Shown here: positions 1-7,640 of the stretch, piece after piece
How positions within the stretch are numbered: position 1 is the first letter of the stretch
How the letters are laid out: each line of letters starts with the position of its first letter
Source of the DNA: Flavobacterium fluviatile
Lineage (GTDB): Bacteria > Bacteroidota > Bacteroidia > Flavobacteriales > Flavobacteriaceae
DNA: 64,000 nt
NCBI RefSeq assembly: GCF_010645065.1
Contig: NZ_JAADZW010000012.1
Location: 1 to 64,000 of the forward strand
Direction: 5' to 3'
The notes under the pieces: generated by a model
Databases searched by the model: none
What the model was told of the DNA's origin: nothing
Seen by the model: only the letters and a program-made list of their open reading frames with translations
Program-made: the position numbers and the translations under genes

Positions 1-79
1 AATTTTTGGGCTTTTTAAAAGAGCTCAAATATTTTTCAGAATAACTTTTCAACTTACACAGTTAGTGAGACACTACCAA

Positions 80-117
80 AAATATAAAGCCTTTAGAAAA
101 TTAAAGCCTTTATATTT
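80..117. terminator. Hairpin terminator downstream of the S41 protease gene
   Basis: A 16-bp inverted repeat with one mismatch (arms 80-95 and 102-117, loop of 6) is flanked by A-runs on the left and T-runs on the right, so it could end transcription on either strand. It lies about 55 bp past the stop of the minus-strand protease. Nothing recognisable was seen at 1-79. Confidence 0.6.
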
Positions 118-171
118 TTTTGTTCTTAAAAACTGAGTTCAGCCGATGTGATCTTCTCTTGATATAAAAAA

Positions 172-1524
172 TTATAGATGAAGGCGTAAAAAAGGATCTG
201 CATCAATACAATGCTTATTCAACAGTAACTTTTTAACCATTGAATGTTTTTTTTGCCTCAAGTTTTTTTCTCCGCTTAAAGCCTGATTCAGTAAAGTTTC
301 ACGTACGTCACCCAAAGGAAAAATCTCAATTTCCTGTATTTCATTTAATTCAACAGTAGGATTTATGCCTAATGCATAATTACCTTCATTAGCGGCATTA
401 AATAATTTGTAAATTACAGGACACAAAACCCAGCCTTTTTTATCTGCCAGCCTGTTATCTTCAATAGCAAATCCTGCAGCGTCTTTTCCTTTTGTTTTTT
501 CACCAATCGATATTACTTTCATAAAAGGCTTTAAGTTATTCAGTATTATTTCGGAGGCTGATGCTGTATGATTGCCGCATAAAACATACAATTCCTGAAT
601 CGAAGGATGGACACTTCTTAATGATTCAAAACTTACCTGCGATTCATTCATTTCTAAAACTTCCTTAAATGTTTGATTTACCAAACTGCCGTTTTTATTT
701 CCTCTCAGTTTAATAAATAAATCATCTGTTTTGATATTTGGTGCCAAAATTACACTTAAGGCTGCAGCCGATGAAATATCGCCACCGCCATTATACCTTA
801 AATCAACTATAACTTTGGAGACAGACTGCTCCTGAAATTCTTTGAAAATCTGAAGAAAAGAGGCAGCAAGCCCAGCATCAAAATGAGAGATTTCTATATA
901 TCCCGCCTTTTGGTTGTTATAAAGGATAACTTCATGTTTTACAGGCCGGGCAAAAGTAAAGCTGCGTATTATCGCTATATTTTTTACTGCTGAGAAACCT
1001 GTTGCTGAAGAATATTCTGTTAATTCTAATAGTGCGCTGCCTGAAGAAGCTAAATCGAGATATAAATTTTCGAAATTCTGATAATTTATTGGTGTGCCGT
1101 TAATGCTTTTTATAAACTGTCCTCTTTTCAGTCCGCTTCTTTCGGCTGGCGAATCGGTTAGTACAAATAAAACCACGCCAAAAGTCTGTCCGTTGTACTC
1201 CAAAAACGAAATATCAAATCCGTAGGCATTCCTTATGCTTTTGGGAGATGCTTGTGCGTCGGCAGGATTTAAGGCGTAAGAAAAATGATCATCTGTGTTC
1301 AGTAATTTTCTTAAATAATCTTTCGGATCTATCGATAAATTTGTAAAAACAGGCAAGTCTTCATTCCAATAATAGTATTTTTTCATTTGCTCATTAATCC
1401 ACATATTCGTGTACTGATTATTTCCTTTATCGTATGATACAGTGCTGTCATCATTTTCACAGGAGCAAAAGAGCAGGATCATACTATATAAAAGTATGCC
1501 GGACAGAAATAAAGATTTTTTCAT
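172..1524 (-). CDS. S41 family peptidase, secreted lipoprotein
   Basis: This 450-residue protein starts with a lipoprotein signal peptide ending in a CSC lipobox near residue 20, so it is probably anchored in the envelope. Next come an N-terminal helical region, a PDZ-like segment (about residues 115-150, with the typical SPAERSGLKRGQ stretch), and a tail-specific/C-terminal-processing protease core. The core carries DLRYNGGGD and TASASE; the first serine of the latter (Ser322) fits the nucleophile of the family. Such lipoproteins are common in Bacteroidota and presumably cleave unfolded or C-terminal peptide segments in the periplasm; the substrate is unknown. It stands alone, divergent from the oxidoreductase gene, with a hairpin terminator behind it. 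The last 30 or so residues are basic and not obviously part of the protease fold. Confidence 0.85.
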   Translation of the reverse strand: MKKSLFLSGILLYSMILLFCSCENDDSTVSYDKGNNQYTNMWINEQMKKYYYWNEDLPVFTNLSIDPKDYLRKLLNTDDHFSYALNPADAQASPKSIRNAYGFDISFLEYNGQTFGVVLFVLTDSPAERSGLKRGQFIKSINGTPINYQNFENLYLDLASSGSALLELTEYSSATGFSAVKNIAIIRSFTFARPVKHEVILYNNQKAGYIEISHFDAGLAASFLQIFKEFQEQSVSKVIVDLRYNGGGDISSAAALSVILAPNIKTDDLFIKLRGNKNGSLVNQTFKEVLEMNESQVSFESLRSVHPSIQELYVLCGNHTASASEIILNNLKPFMKVISIGEKTKGKDAAGFAIEDNRLADKKGWVLCPVIYKLFNAANEGNYALGINPTVELNEIQEIEIFPLGDVRETLLNQALSGEKNLRQKKHSMVKKLLLNKHCIDADPFLRLHL

Positions 1525-2163
1525 TTACATCAAATTAAAAAGTATATAATCGACAGCACCCTAATTCAAATTTCATGTTTTTTAAGTAAAAAATTCAGAC
1601 AGACGGATTGTTTCTGCATACCTGAAAAACACAGTTTATATCCTGCTTTTTAAAATCAGATATTTTTCAATTTATTGAATTTCAGTGTTTTGATTGTGAT
1701 AAAAAACAATGCATCTCAAATATAGTAAAAAATGTCTAAGGTTTTTACGGATTATAAATTCTATTATCTTCAAATCACAATTTAAATTATGTGTAGATTT
1801 ATTTATTGTTTTTTGATGGTTCGAAATCAAATTTTTCTTTATTTCAGAATAAAATTGATGTAAATGTGTAAAAGCAGGATTTTAAGACAATATCCAAAGA
1901 TATCCATATTCAGATTTACGAAACTGCAGGTATTTGTCAGCAGTCTTTTAGTTGGGTAAATTTTAACTTAATGTCCATTTGTAAGTAATGAAAATAATGG
2001 TAAATTTATTAATAGCGAATGATTTACACCAGAAAAGGTTCATAAGAGCAATCAATAGAATTTTAAAAAAACGAATTTAAATTGTATTGTTTACTGCGTT
2101 GTTTGCCTTTTCGGGAAATTTATATAAAAGCTTGTAATAAATTATAACAAATACTATAAAGAC
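1525..2163. other. Intergenic region between divergent genes
   Basis: About 640 bp of AT-rich sequence separate the S41 protease from the oxidoreductase. It must hold the promoters of both, but no TAnnTTTG box with a convincing upstream TTG was found. No gene, RNA or repeat was recognised. Short open frames here lack signal peptides or known motifs. Confidence 0.5.
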
Positions 2164-3297
2164 ATGAAGAAATATAAAATAGGAATAATAGGCTATGGAG
2201 GATTTGGAAAATTTTTGCACCAGTGGTGGGCAAAAATGGAAAATGTTGAAGTTGCAGGTATTGCTGATTCGGGATCCCATCCAAATGATGTAACCAGTAT
2301 TAACAGATATCAGGACTGGAAAGACATGATTAATGATCCCGAAATAGAAATTGTAAGTATTGTTACACCTCCGGGTTTACATGCTGAAATGGCTTGTGCA
2401 GCGATGAAATCAGGAAAGCACGTGCTGCTGGAAAAGCCGGTAGCAATTACCGAAGATGAAGCAAAACAAATCTTAGAAACGCAAAAAGAAACGGGCATGG
2501 TCATAACAGTCGATCATATGATTCGTTACAATCCTATTATTCAAAGTTTGATGGAATTAAGTCAGAGCGGTGCATTTGGAAAACTCAGGCATGCTGTAGT
2601 GAATAACTACGCTCAGGACGAGTCTTTGCCCGCCAGCCACTGGTTTTGGGACGAAAAAAAGTCAGGTGGTATTTTTATAGAACACGGTGTACATTTTTTT
2701 GATATTATTAAAGCTTTAAGCGGTCAGCAATATGCAGAAGTATTTGGAACTTCGCATAGTCGTAATGAATCACAACGGGATAGGGTATCGGCAATGGTAC
2801 TGTATAATGAAGGACTAATAGCAAGTTATTACCATGCTTTTTCGGGACCTGGCTTATTCGAACAAACAACTATACATCTGGCTTATGATCTGGCCAGAAT
2901 AGAGATAGAAGGCTGGATGCCAATAAAAGGAAATGTAAAAGCTCTTGTGAATGAAAAAACAAAAGAGCAACTGAAGGGTATTCCGGGCTGGAACATTAGT
3001 ACAACGGAATCACTTACGAATGAAAAAGAGGTTTCAGGATCAGAAGGATGGGGAACTGATGATTCATCTACTGCTGATAAAAGGGTAACATATTGCGGTG
3101 GAACAGCCTACCATGTTGAGGAACTGGTGTCAGGTAATTTCGAAATTCATCAGACTAAAGCAGAGGTTTATGGTAAATGTGTACAATTAATTTTAGCTGA
3201 CCTGATACAAAAAATTGAGGATAAGGACCACAAACTTACTATAACGCTCGAAGATGCTATTGAGGCACTAAAAATAGGTATTCTGGCTTCAAAATAG
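2164..3297 (+). CDS. Gfo/Idh/MocA family NAD(P)-dependent oxidoreductase
   Basis: The 377-residue protein opens with a Rossmann nucleotide-binding motif (GIIGYGGFG, residues about 8-16), followed by the family's EKP signature (LLEKPVAITEDEA, around residue 92) that contributes the conserved lysine. The C-terminal alpha/beta domain carries EHGVHFFDI, the usual substrate-side histidine region. Family members oxidise or reduce sugars, inositols or related polyols with NAD(P). There is no signal peptide, so it is cytoplasmic. The long insert around residues 270-310 is Ser/Thr/Gly-rich and may be a substrate loop. The gene is alone on the plus strand with no sugar-utilisation partner beside it, so the substrate cannot be named. 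Confidence 0.85.
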   Translation: MKKYKIGIIGYGGFGKFLHQWWAKMENVEVAGIADSGSHPNDVTSINRYQDWKDMINDPEIEIVSIVTPPGLHAEMACAAMKSGKHVLLEKPVAITEDEAKQILETQKETGMVITVDHMIRYNPIIQSLMELSQSGAFGKLRHAVVNNYAQDESLPASHWFWDEKKSGGIFIEHGVHFFDIIKALSGQQYAEVFGTSHSRNESQRDRVSAMVLYNEGLIASYYHAFSGPGLFEQTTIHLAYDLARIEIEGWMPIKGNVKALVNEKTKEQLKGIPGWNISTTESLTNEKEVSGSEGWGTDDSSTADKRVTYCGGTAYHVEELVSGNFEIHQTKAEVYGKCVQLILADLIQKIEDKDHKLTITLEDAIEALKIGILASK

Positions 3298-3400
3298 TTA
3301 AAGTGCTTTTAGAGAATAGTCCTGAATATGTTTCAGTCATTTAAGACTAGTCTTTTTTGTTGCCGATTTTTTTGGTTTTAAAAATCCATTATTCACTGTC

Positions 3401-3484
3401 TTTTCCAAACCATCTTCTCGGCGCATCACTTTTATGGAGTACGATTTCAGAATGCAGGAATTGTGCGGCCTGTGCTGAATGCTG
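3401..3484 (-). pseudogene. Duplicated 3' tail of the FAD-monooxygenase gene (remnant)
   Basis: Bases 3401-3484 match 12123-12206, the 3' end of the monooxygenase CDS, at 82 of 84 positions by eye (differences at 3472 and 3481). In the minus-strand frame it still encodes the same C-terminal peptide ending in DAPRRWFGK, but instead of the stop it runs on for three codons into unrelated sequence. Upstream of the match the frame is not recognisably monooxygenase. It is best read as a gene fragment left by duplication or recombination, immediately before the tRNA-Arg. Confidence 0.75.
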
Positions 3485-3521
3485 CCACCCCGACAAACTT
3501 TGCCATAAGTTTAAAACAAAT

Positions 3522-3595
3522 GGCTCAATATCTCAGCTGGATAGAGCAACGCACTTCTAATGCGTAGGTCGAAGGTTCGAATCCTTCTGGGATCA
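3522..3595 (+). tRNA. tRNA-Arg(UCU), 5' half degraded
   Basis: The 3' half is a good tRNA. It has an anticodon stem ACGCA/TGCGT with loop CTTCTAA (anticodon TCT at 3556-3558), a T-arm GAAGG-TTCGAAT-CCTTC, and a 3' acceptor strand TGGGATC plus A, without encoded CCA. The 5' acceptor strand GGCTCAA pairs poorly with it: two mismatches (positions 3 and 6) and two G-U pairs. The first D-stem pair is also broken (T instead of the usual G10). It may be a weakly functional, duplicated or dead tRNA. A hairpin terminator follows at 3641. Confidence 0.65.
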
Positions 3596-3640
3596 TTTAG
3601 ATTAAATTTTAATTGCGTTAAAACTTGATTAAACAGCTGA

Positions 3641-3672
3641 AAAACCGCACTTTATAAAGATGTGGTTTTTTT
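3641..3672 (+). terminator. Rho-independent terminator after the tRNA
   Basis: Arms AAAACCGCA and TGTGGTTTT (one G-U pair) enclose an AT loop and run into eight T residues on the plus strand. It is placed about 45 bp after the tRNA 3' end. Confidence 0.65.
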
Positions 3673-3893
3673 TATCCTTCATTTTTTATTTAAAAAATAC
3701 ACAAAACAGAATTTCTTCAAAATTGACATGCAACTTTGTCTTAAAATAATCAGTTTTAGAAACATTGTTCCTTTTACTTTTTATTTATTTCTAATCTCAA
3801 ATTAAACGAAATTTTGAACTTAATAATCTGTTTCCATGAGGAAAAACTACTTTTTATTTACAAGTGTATTATTAATTTCTAAATTTATTTAAA

Positions 3894-4652
3894 ATGCTAA
3901 AAACAGTCCTTTTATTCGTTTTAGGAACCACTTCTATCTGCGCTCAAAACACAAAGAATGATACAATAGCAGGACAAGATACCTTACACAATTTAAAGTT
4001 TAATTACAAACAATTAATCGTACCCGGAGTTCTTATAGGTTATGGTTTTATTGGTTTGGAAAGTGATCAGCTCAAAGATTATAATGCAGAAATTAAAGAA
4101 GAGGTCAATGAGGATATTGATCATAAAGTATCTATTGATGATTTTTCTCAATGGGCACCTGCTGTTTCTGTGTATGGCTTAAATGCTTTTGGCGTTAAAG
4201 GGAAAAACAACTTAAAAGACCGTTCTGTTATTTTAGCCGGTTCTTATTTAATGATGAGCGCTTCGGTTTTTGTCTTAAAAAGTATCACCAGGGTTCAAAG
4301 ACCAGATGGATCTTCTAACAATTCTTTTCCTTCAGGGCATACTGCTACTGCTTTTGCCGGTGCCGAATTTATGTATCAGGAATACAAAGACCAGTCGGTC
4401 TGGTATGGTGTGGCAGGATATGCGGTAGCGACAGCGACAGGAATGTTTCGAATGTACAACGACAGACATTGGCTTACAGATGTTGTCGCTGGAGCCGGTA
4501 TTGGAATATTATCTACGAAAACCGCTTATTGGATTTATCCTTATCTGCAGAAAAAGGTTTTTAGGTCTTCTAAAGAAAATAAAAGTACTTCGATGATTAT
4601 GCCATTTTATAACGGAAAAGAGCTAGGATGCAGTTTTGTCAGACGATTTTAG
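3894..4652 (+). CDS. PAP2 family phosphatase (lipid phosphatase-like)
   Basis: The 252-residue protein has an N-terminal signal peptide or signal anchor (cleavage expected after ICAQ), several hydrophobic stretches, and the complete PAP2 signature. The signature consists of K-x6-RP (KSITRVQRP), PSGH with His149, and R-x5-H-x3-D (Arg186, His192). This fold hydrolyses phosphate monoesters of lipids such as phosphatidic acid or undecaprenyl diphosphate, or sugar phosphates, on the periplasmic side. The gene converges on a diacylglycerol-kinase gene 68 bp away, which is suggestive because PAP2 enzymes can make the diacylglycerol that the kinase consumes. That link is an inference from position. 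About 240 bp upstream are AT-rich with no clear promoter. Confidence 0.85.
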   Translation: MLKTVLLFVLGTTSICAQNTKNDTIAGQDTLHNLKFNYKQLIVPGVLIGYGFIGLESDQLKDYNAEIKEEVNEDIDHKVSIDDFSQWAPAVSVYGLNAFGVKGKNNLKDRSVILAGSYLMMSASVFVLKSITRVQRPDGSSNNSFPSGHTATAFAGAEFMYQEYKDQSVWYGVAGYAVATATGMFRMYNDRHWLTDVVAGAGIGILSTKTAYWIYPYLQKKVFRSSKENKSTSMIMPFYNGKELGCSFVRRF

Positions 4653-4674
4653 ACTGATATAATTGAAAAATAAA

Positions 4675-4709
4675 ATTCCCACAGAAAAAATGTACTGATC
4701 TGTGGGAAT
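4675..4709. terminator. Shared hairpin between convergent genes
   Basis: A perfect 10-bp inverted repeat (ATTCCCACAG / CTGTGGGAAT) lies between the PAP2 and diacylglycerol-kinase stops. The minus-strand side is followed by a T-rich run, so it best serves as terminator of the minus-strand lipid operon. Confidence 0.65.
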
Positions 4710-4720
4710 AGGATTGATTT

Positions 4721-5602
4721 CTATTCTGTCAAAACTTGCAGTGACGCGGGAAGGATGTTAACTTTTAGCTTATTGGTCTTTAAATTATGCTGTTCTCCAT
4801 CAATCTGGGCATCAATAAAAATTTTAGAAGGCATTTCAATTTGAATTTCCTTTACCATATAATGTTTGGATTTTTTAAATTTTTCAATTGAATTTTTCAA
4901 AACATTATAGCCAAGTATTGCTTTTTCAAAAAATGAAATTTCAGGAATTACAATCATATCCAGCAATCCATCATGAAGACTGGCTTTTGGTGTGAGGCTC
5001 ATATTGTACCCCATTTCGTTAGAATTGGATATGAACAGCATTAACGGGGTAGTTTCAATAGTTTGGTTGTTAAAGGAAATCAAAGTTTTTTGCGATTTAA
5101 ATTGAAGCCCGGCAGATATTGAAGCTTTGATGTAGGCCGGAAGAGTTCTTTTTCCCGCACGCTCATATTTTTTGATAATAAGGGCATCAATACCAATCCC
5201 CATATTACTAAAAAAGTATTTATGATTTAATTGCCCTACATCGATGAGAGTCGAATGTCCTTTTTTGATTACAGCTATTGCTTTGTCAAAATCTCTCGGA
5301 ATCTTTAAGTTGGATGCTAGTCCATTTCCTGAACCTACCGGAATAATTCCTAATTTTATTGAGGTTCCAACAAGGCACGAAGCGACTTCATTGATAGTCC
5401 CGTCACCGCCACAGGCAATAATATAATCCGGATTTTTTACAATTGCCTTTTTTGTGAGTTCGAAAGCATGTTTCTTTTGTTTTGTATAATCTACCTGAAC
5501 ATGATATTTCTCTTTCGGAAACTGATTTCCAATATAAGAAGCGGAAAGATTATGTTTTCCGCTGCCTGAAATTGGATTTATGATAAAATGAATATGTGTC
5601 AT
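4721..5602 (-). CDS. Diacylglycerol kinase family lipid kinase (DgkB/YegS-like)
   Basis: This 293-residue cytoplasmic protein has the DAGK catalytic domain: IINPISGSGK near residue 8, the nucleotide-binding GGDGTINEV around residue 64, and GSGNGLASNL near residue 91. The C-terminal lobe includes SPKASLHDGLLDM-type sequence. The family phosphorylates diacylglycerol or related lipids to the phosphatidate form with ATP. Its start lies only 4 bp after the stop of the LTA-synthase-like gene, so the two are very probably co-transcribed. LTA-synthase-type transferases take the head group from phospholipids and leave diacylglycerol, which a kinase of this type returns to phosphatidic acid. Recycling is therefore the likely job, by inference. 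Confidence 0.85.
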   Translation of the reverse strand: MTHIHFIINPISGSGKHNLSASYIGNQFPKEKYHVQVDYTKQKKHAFELTKKAIVKNPDYIIACGGDGTINEVASCLVGTSIKLGIIPVGSGNGLASNLKIPRDFDKAIAVIKKGHSTLIDVGQLNHKYFFSNMGIGIDALIIKKYERAGKRTLPAYIKASISAGLQFKSQKTLISFNNQTIETTPLMLFISNSNEMGYNMSLTPKASLHDGLLDMIVIPEISFFEKAILGYNVLKNSIEKFKKSKHYMVKEIQIEMPSKIFIDAQIDGEQHNLKTNKLKVNILPASLQVLTE

Positions 5603-5606
5603 TAAT

Positions 5607-7571
5607 TTACTTTAAAAGCTTATTGGTAAAGAGATAATCAGCAGTCTGGTACCAGGAAATAGTTTCTTCCAGAAAAGAGCGGTTCATTGGAATCGCAGTC
5701 AGGCTGTTATCCTTTTTGTTCCAGGAATAAAATACCTGTTTTTTTTGGTCAGAAAGAATCATTACTTTTTCTTTTTTCATCAAAACCAGTTTTCGGTAGG
5801 TGCCCATTAAGGCACGTTCTTCGAATTTTGGTGCCAGTACATCTTTTCCAAAAAAATCAGATTCGTAATTCCAATGAAAAAGTGAAAACAGTGTCGGCCA
5901 GAGATCAATCTGCGAACATTGTTTGGTGATTTTTTGATTCTGCTCCTCAGGAAGATTTACAATAAATGCCGGAATATGATAATTTGCTACGTCAATTTCA
6001 TCTTTTCCTGCACTGCTGGCACAGTGGTCTGCAATGATTACAAATACGGTGTTTTTGAACCAGGGTTTTGTTTTGGCTTTTTTAAACAATTCCTTCAGTG
6101 CAAAATCGGTATATTTTACAGCACCTTCACGGCCTGTGCCTGACGGAATATCAATTTTTCCGGAAGGGTAGGTATATGGCCTGTGATTGGAGGTAGTCAT
6201 TACAAAATTGAAAAACGGTTTTCTGTTTTTGTATTGTACATCGGCAACTTTCAGCAGTTTATTAAAAATATCTTCGTCGCAGACTCCCCATGCATTTTCA
6301 AAAGTTACTTCGTCATCATTTATATTATTACGGACCGTGTTGATTTCGTCACTTAAAACACTACCCCGGCCGCGATCGTAAATAGCAAAGCCGTTACCGC
6401 CAAAATATGCGTTCATATTGTCAAAGTAACCGTCTCCGCCATAGAAAAAGTTACAGTCATATTTTCTGGATTTGAATACACTGCACACTGTATAAAGATT
6501 TTGGTTGTCGGGTCTTTTTACAATACTTTGTCCCGGAGTAGGGGGAATACACAAAGTCACTGCTTCCATGCCTCTTACAGTTCTGGTTCCGGTGGCATAT
6601 AAATTTTCAAAGAAGACACTTTTCTGTGCAAGGCTGTCCAGAAACGGAGTGATGTTTTCCTTGTTTCCAAATTCTTTCAGGAAGCTTCCGCTGAGACTTT
6701 CTACAAGTATAAAAACAACATTTTTATTTTTAAGGAAAGGTGTGTTCTCAATAATATTTCTGTGGATGGAGTAATTTTTTTTTAAATAAACAACATTTTG
6801 AGAAGCCAGTTTTTTTCTGATAATTTTAAAAGCTGTGGTATTAGGGATTGAAGTATAAAAATCAACATATTTCATCTGGTTGTTTCTGAAAGCAGCAAAA
6901 AAAGAATAGATCCCCGATTTTGAAATTTCAGAATTATACCGGTTCGAAGACCATTCTGCATGATTGTTAGTAATAAAAAAAGCAAAAAACAGGGCTGTAA
7001 AAACGGTGGGTAATAAAACCGAAAGTCTGGTTTTTAAACTGGCTTTAGTATTATAAGTAGTTGTGAAAGCTTTGTTTTTATAAAAAAGAAACAAAAATAC
7101 CACGGTAAGCAGTAAAACACCTCCAATTAAAACCGGAAGCGGGTAGGACTGTTTGATGTTAGCAACAACTTCATGTGTATAAATCAGATAATCAACGGCA
7201 ATAAAATTGAATCGTGTTTTGAATTCATCCCAAAATGTCAATTCGGCAAAAAATGTAAAAACAAGTATAAAGACGGTTAGTGATGTGAAGAAATAAACCA
7301 GGACTTTGTCCAAAACAGAACCAATCCATTTATTGGGCATAATGCTGTAATACAAAATACTGCAGATGGAGATGAAAACTACAGTTCCCAAATCAAAGAA
7401 AAGACCTGTTATAAGTGTTCTTAAAAGATCAATTACATTTAGGGAAACTTCGTTAAACTGCCAGATAAAAAAACAGATTCTTAAACATTGTGAAAGGATT
7501 AAAAACCAGATCACAAAATGAAGCAACAGTGAATATCTACCGTATTTAGAAGGTAATTTTTTCATAATCAT
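5607..7571 (-). CDS. LTA synthase family membrane sulfatase/phosphotransferase
   Basis: The 654-residue protein has about five N-terminal membrane helices (residues 10-215) and a periplasmic alkaline-phosphatase-superfamily domain. Visible in the latter are the metal-binding VESLSGS, the putative nucleophile threonine in GTRTVRG, and the metal ligands in IIADHCA followed by a His in NYHIPAF. This architecture matches LtaS, OpgB and related lipid head-group transferases. In a Gram-negative envelope the acceptor could be a glycan, a lipid A sugar or another surface glycolipid; it is not known here. The products of such reactions include diacylglycerol, which fits the kinase gene 4 bp downstream. 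The gene lies 69 bp downstream of the outer-membrane receptor gene in a five-gene operon headed by a two-component system. Two starts (MIM) are possible. Confidence 0.85.
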   Translation of the reverse strand: MIMKKLPSKYGRYSLLLHFVIWFLILSQCLRICFFIWQFNEVSLNVIDLLRTLITGLFFDLGTVVFISICSILYYSIMPNKWIGSVLDKVLVYFFTSLTVFILVFTFFAELTFWDEFKTRFNFIAVDYLIYTHEVVANIKQSYPLPVLIGGVLLLTVVFLFLFYKNKAFTTTYNTKASLKTRLSVLLPTVFTALFFAFFITNNHAEWSSNRYNSEISKSGIYSFFAAFRNNQMKYVDFYTSIPNTTAFKIIRKKLASQNVVYLKKNYSIHRNIIENTPFLKNKNVVFILVESLSGSFLKEFGNKENITPFLDSLAQKSVFFENLYATGTRTVRGMEAVTLCIPPTPGQSIVKRPDNQNLYTVCSVFKSRKYDCNFFYGGDGYFDNMNAYFGGNGFAIYDRGRGSVLSDEINTVRNNINDDEVTFENAWGVCDEDIFNKLLKVADVQYKNRKPFFNFVMTTSNHRPYTYPSGKIDIPSGTGREGAVKYTDFALKELFKKAKTKPWFKNTVFVIIADHCASSAGKDEIDVANYHIPAFIVNLPEEQNQKITKQCSQIDLWPTLFSLFHWNYESDFFGKDVLAPKFEERALMGTYRKLVLMKKEKVMILSDQKKQVFYSWNKKDNSLTAIPMNRSFLEETISWYQTADYLFTNKLLK

Positions 7572-7640
7572 TAATTAAATAAGGGCAAATTTTATAACCC
7601 AATTCTGAATTTATTTTGAATTTTAGTTTTTATTATGAAA

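Noticed and set aside
3343..3354. Palindrome AAGACTAGTCTT followed by T residues after the oxidoreductase gene
   Set aside because: With no loop bases outside the palindrome the stem would be only four pairs, too weak to call a terminator.
3357..3560. Plus-strand open frame over the monooxygenase-tail copy and tRNA
   Set aside because: It is antisense to the duplicated gene fragment and runs into the tRNA; Cys-rich appearance is a by-product.
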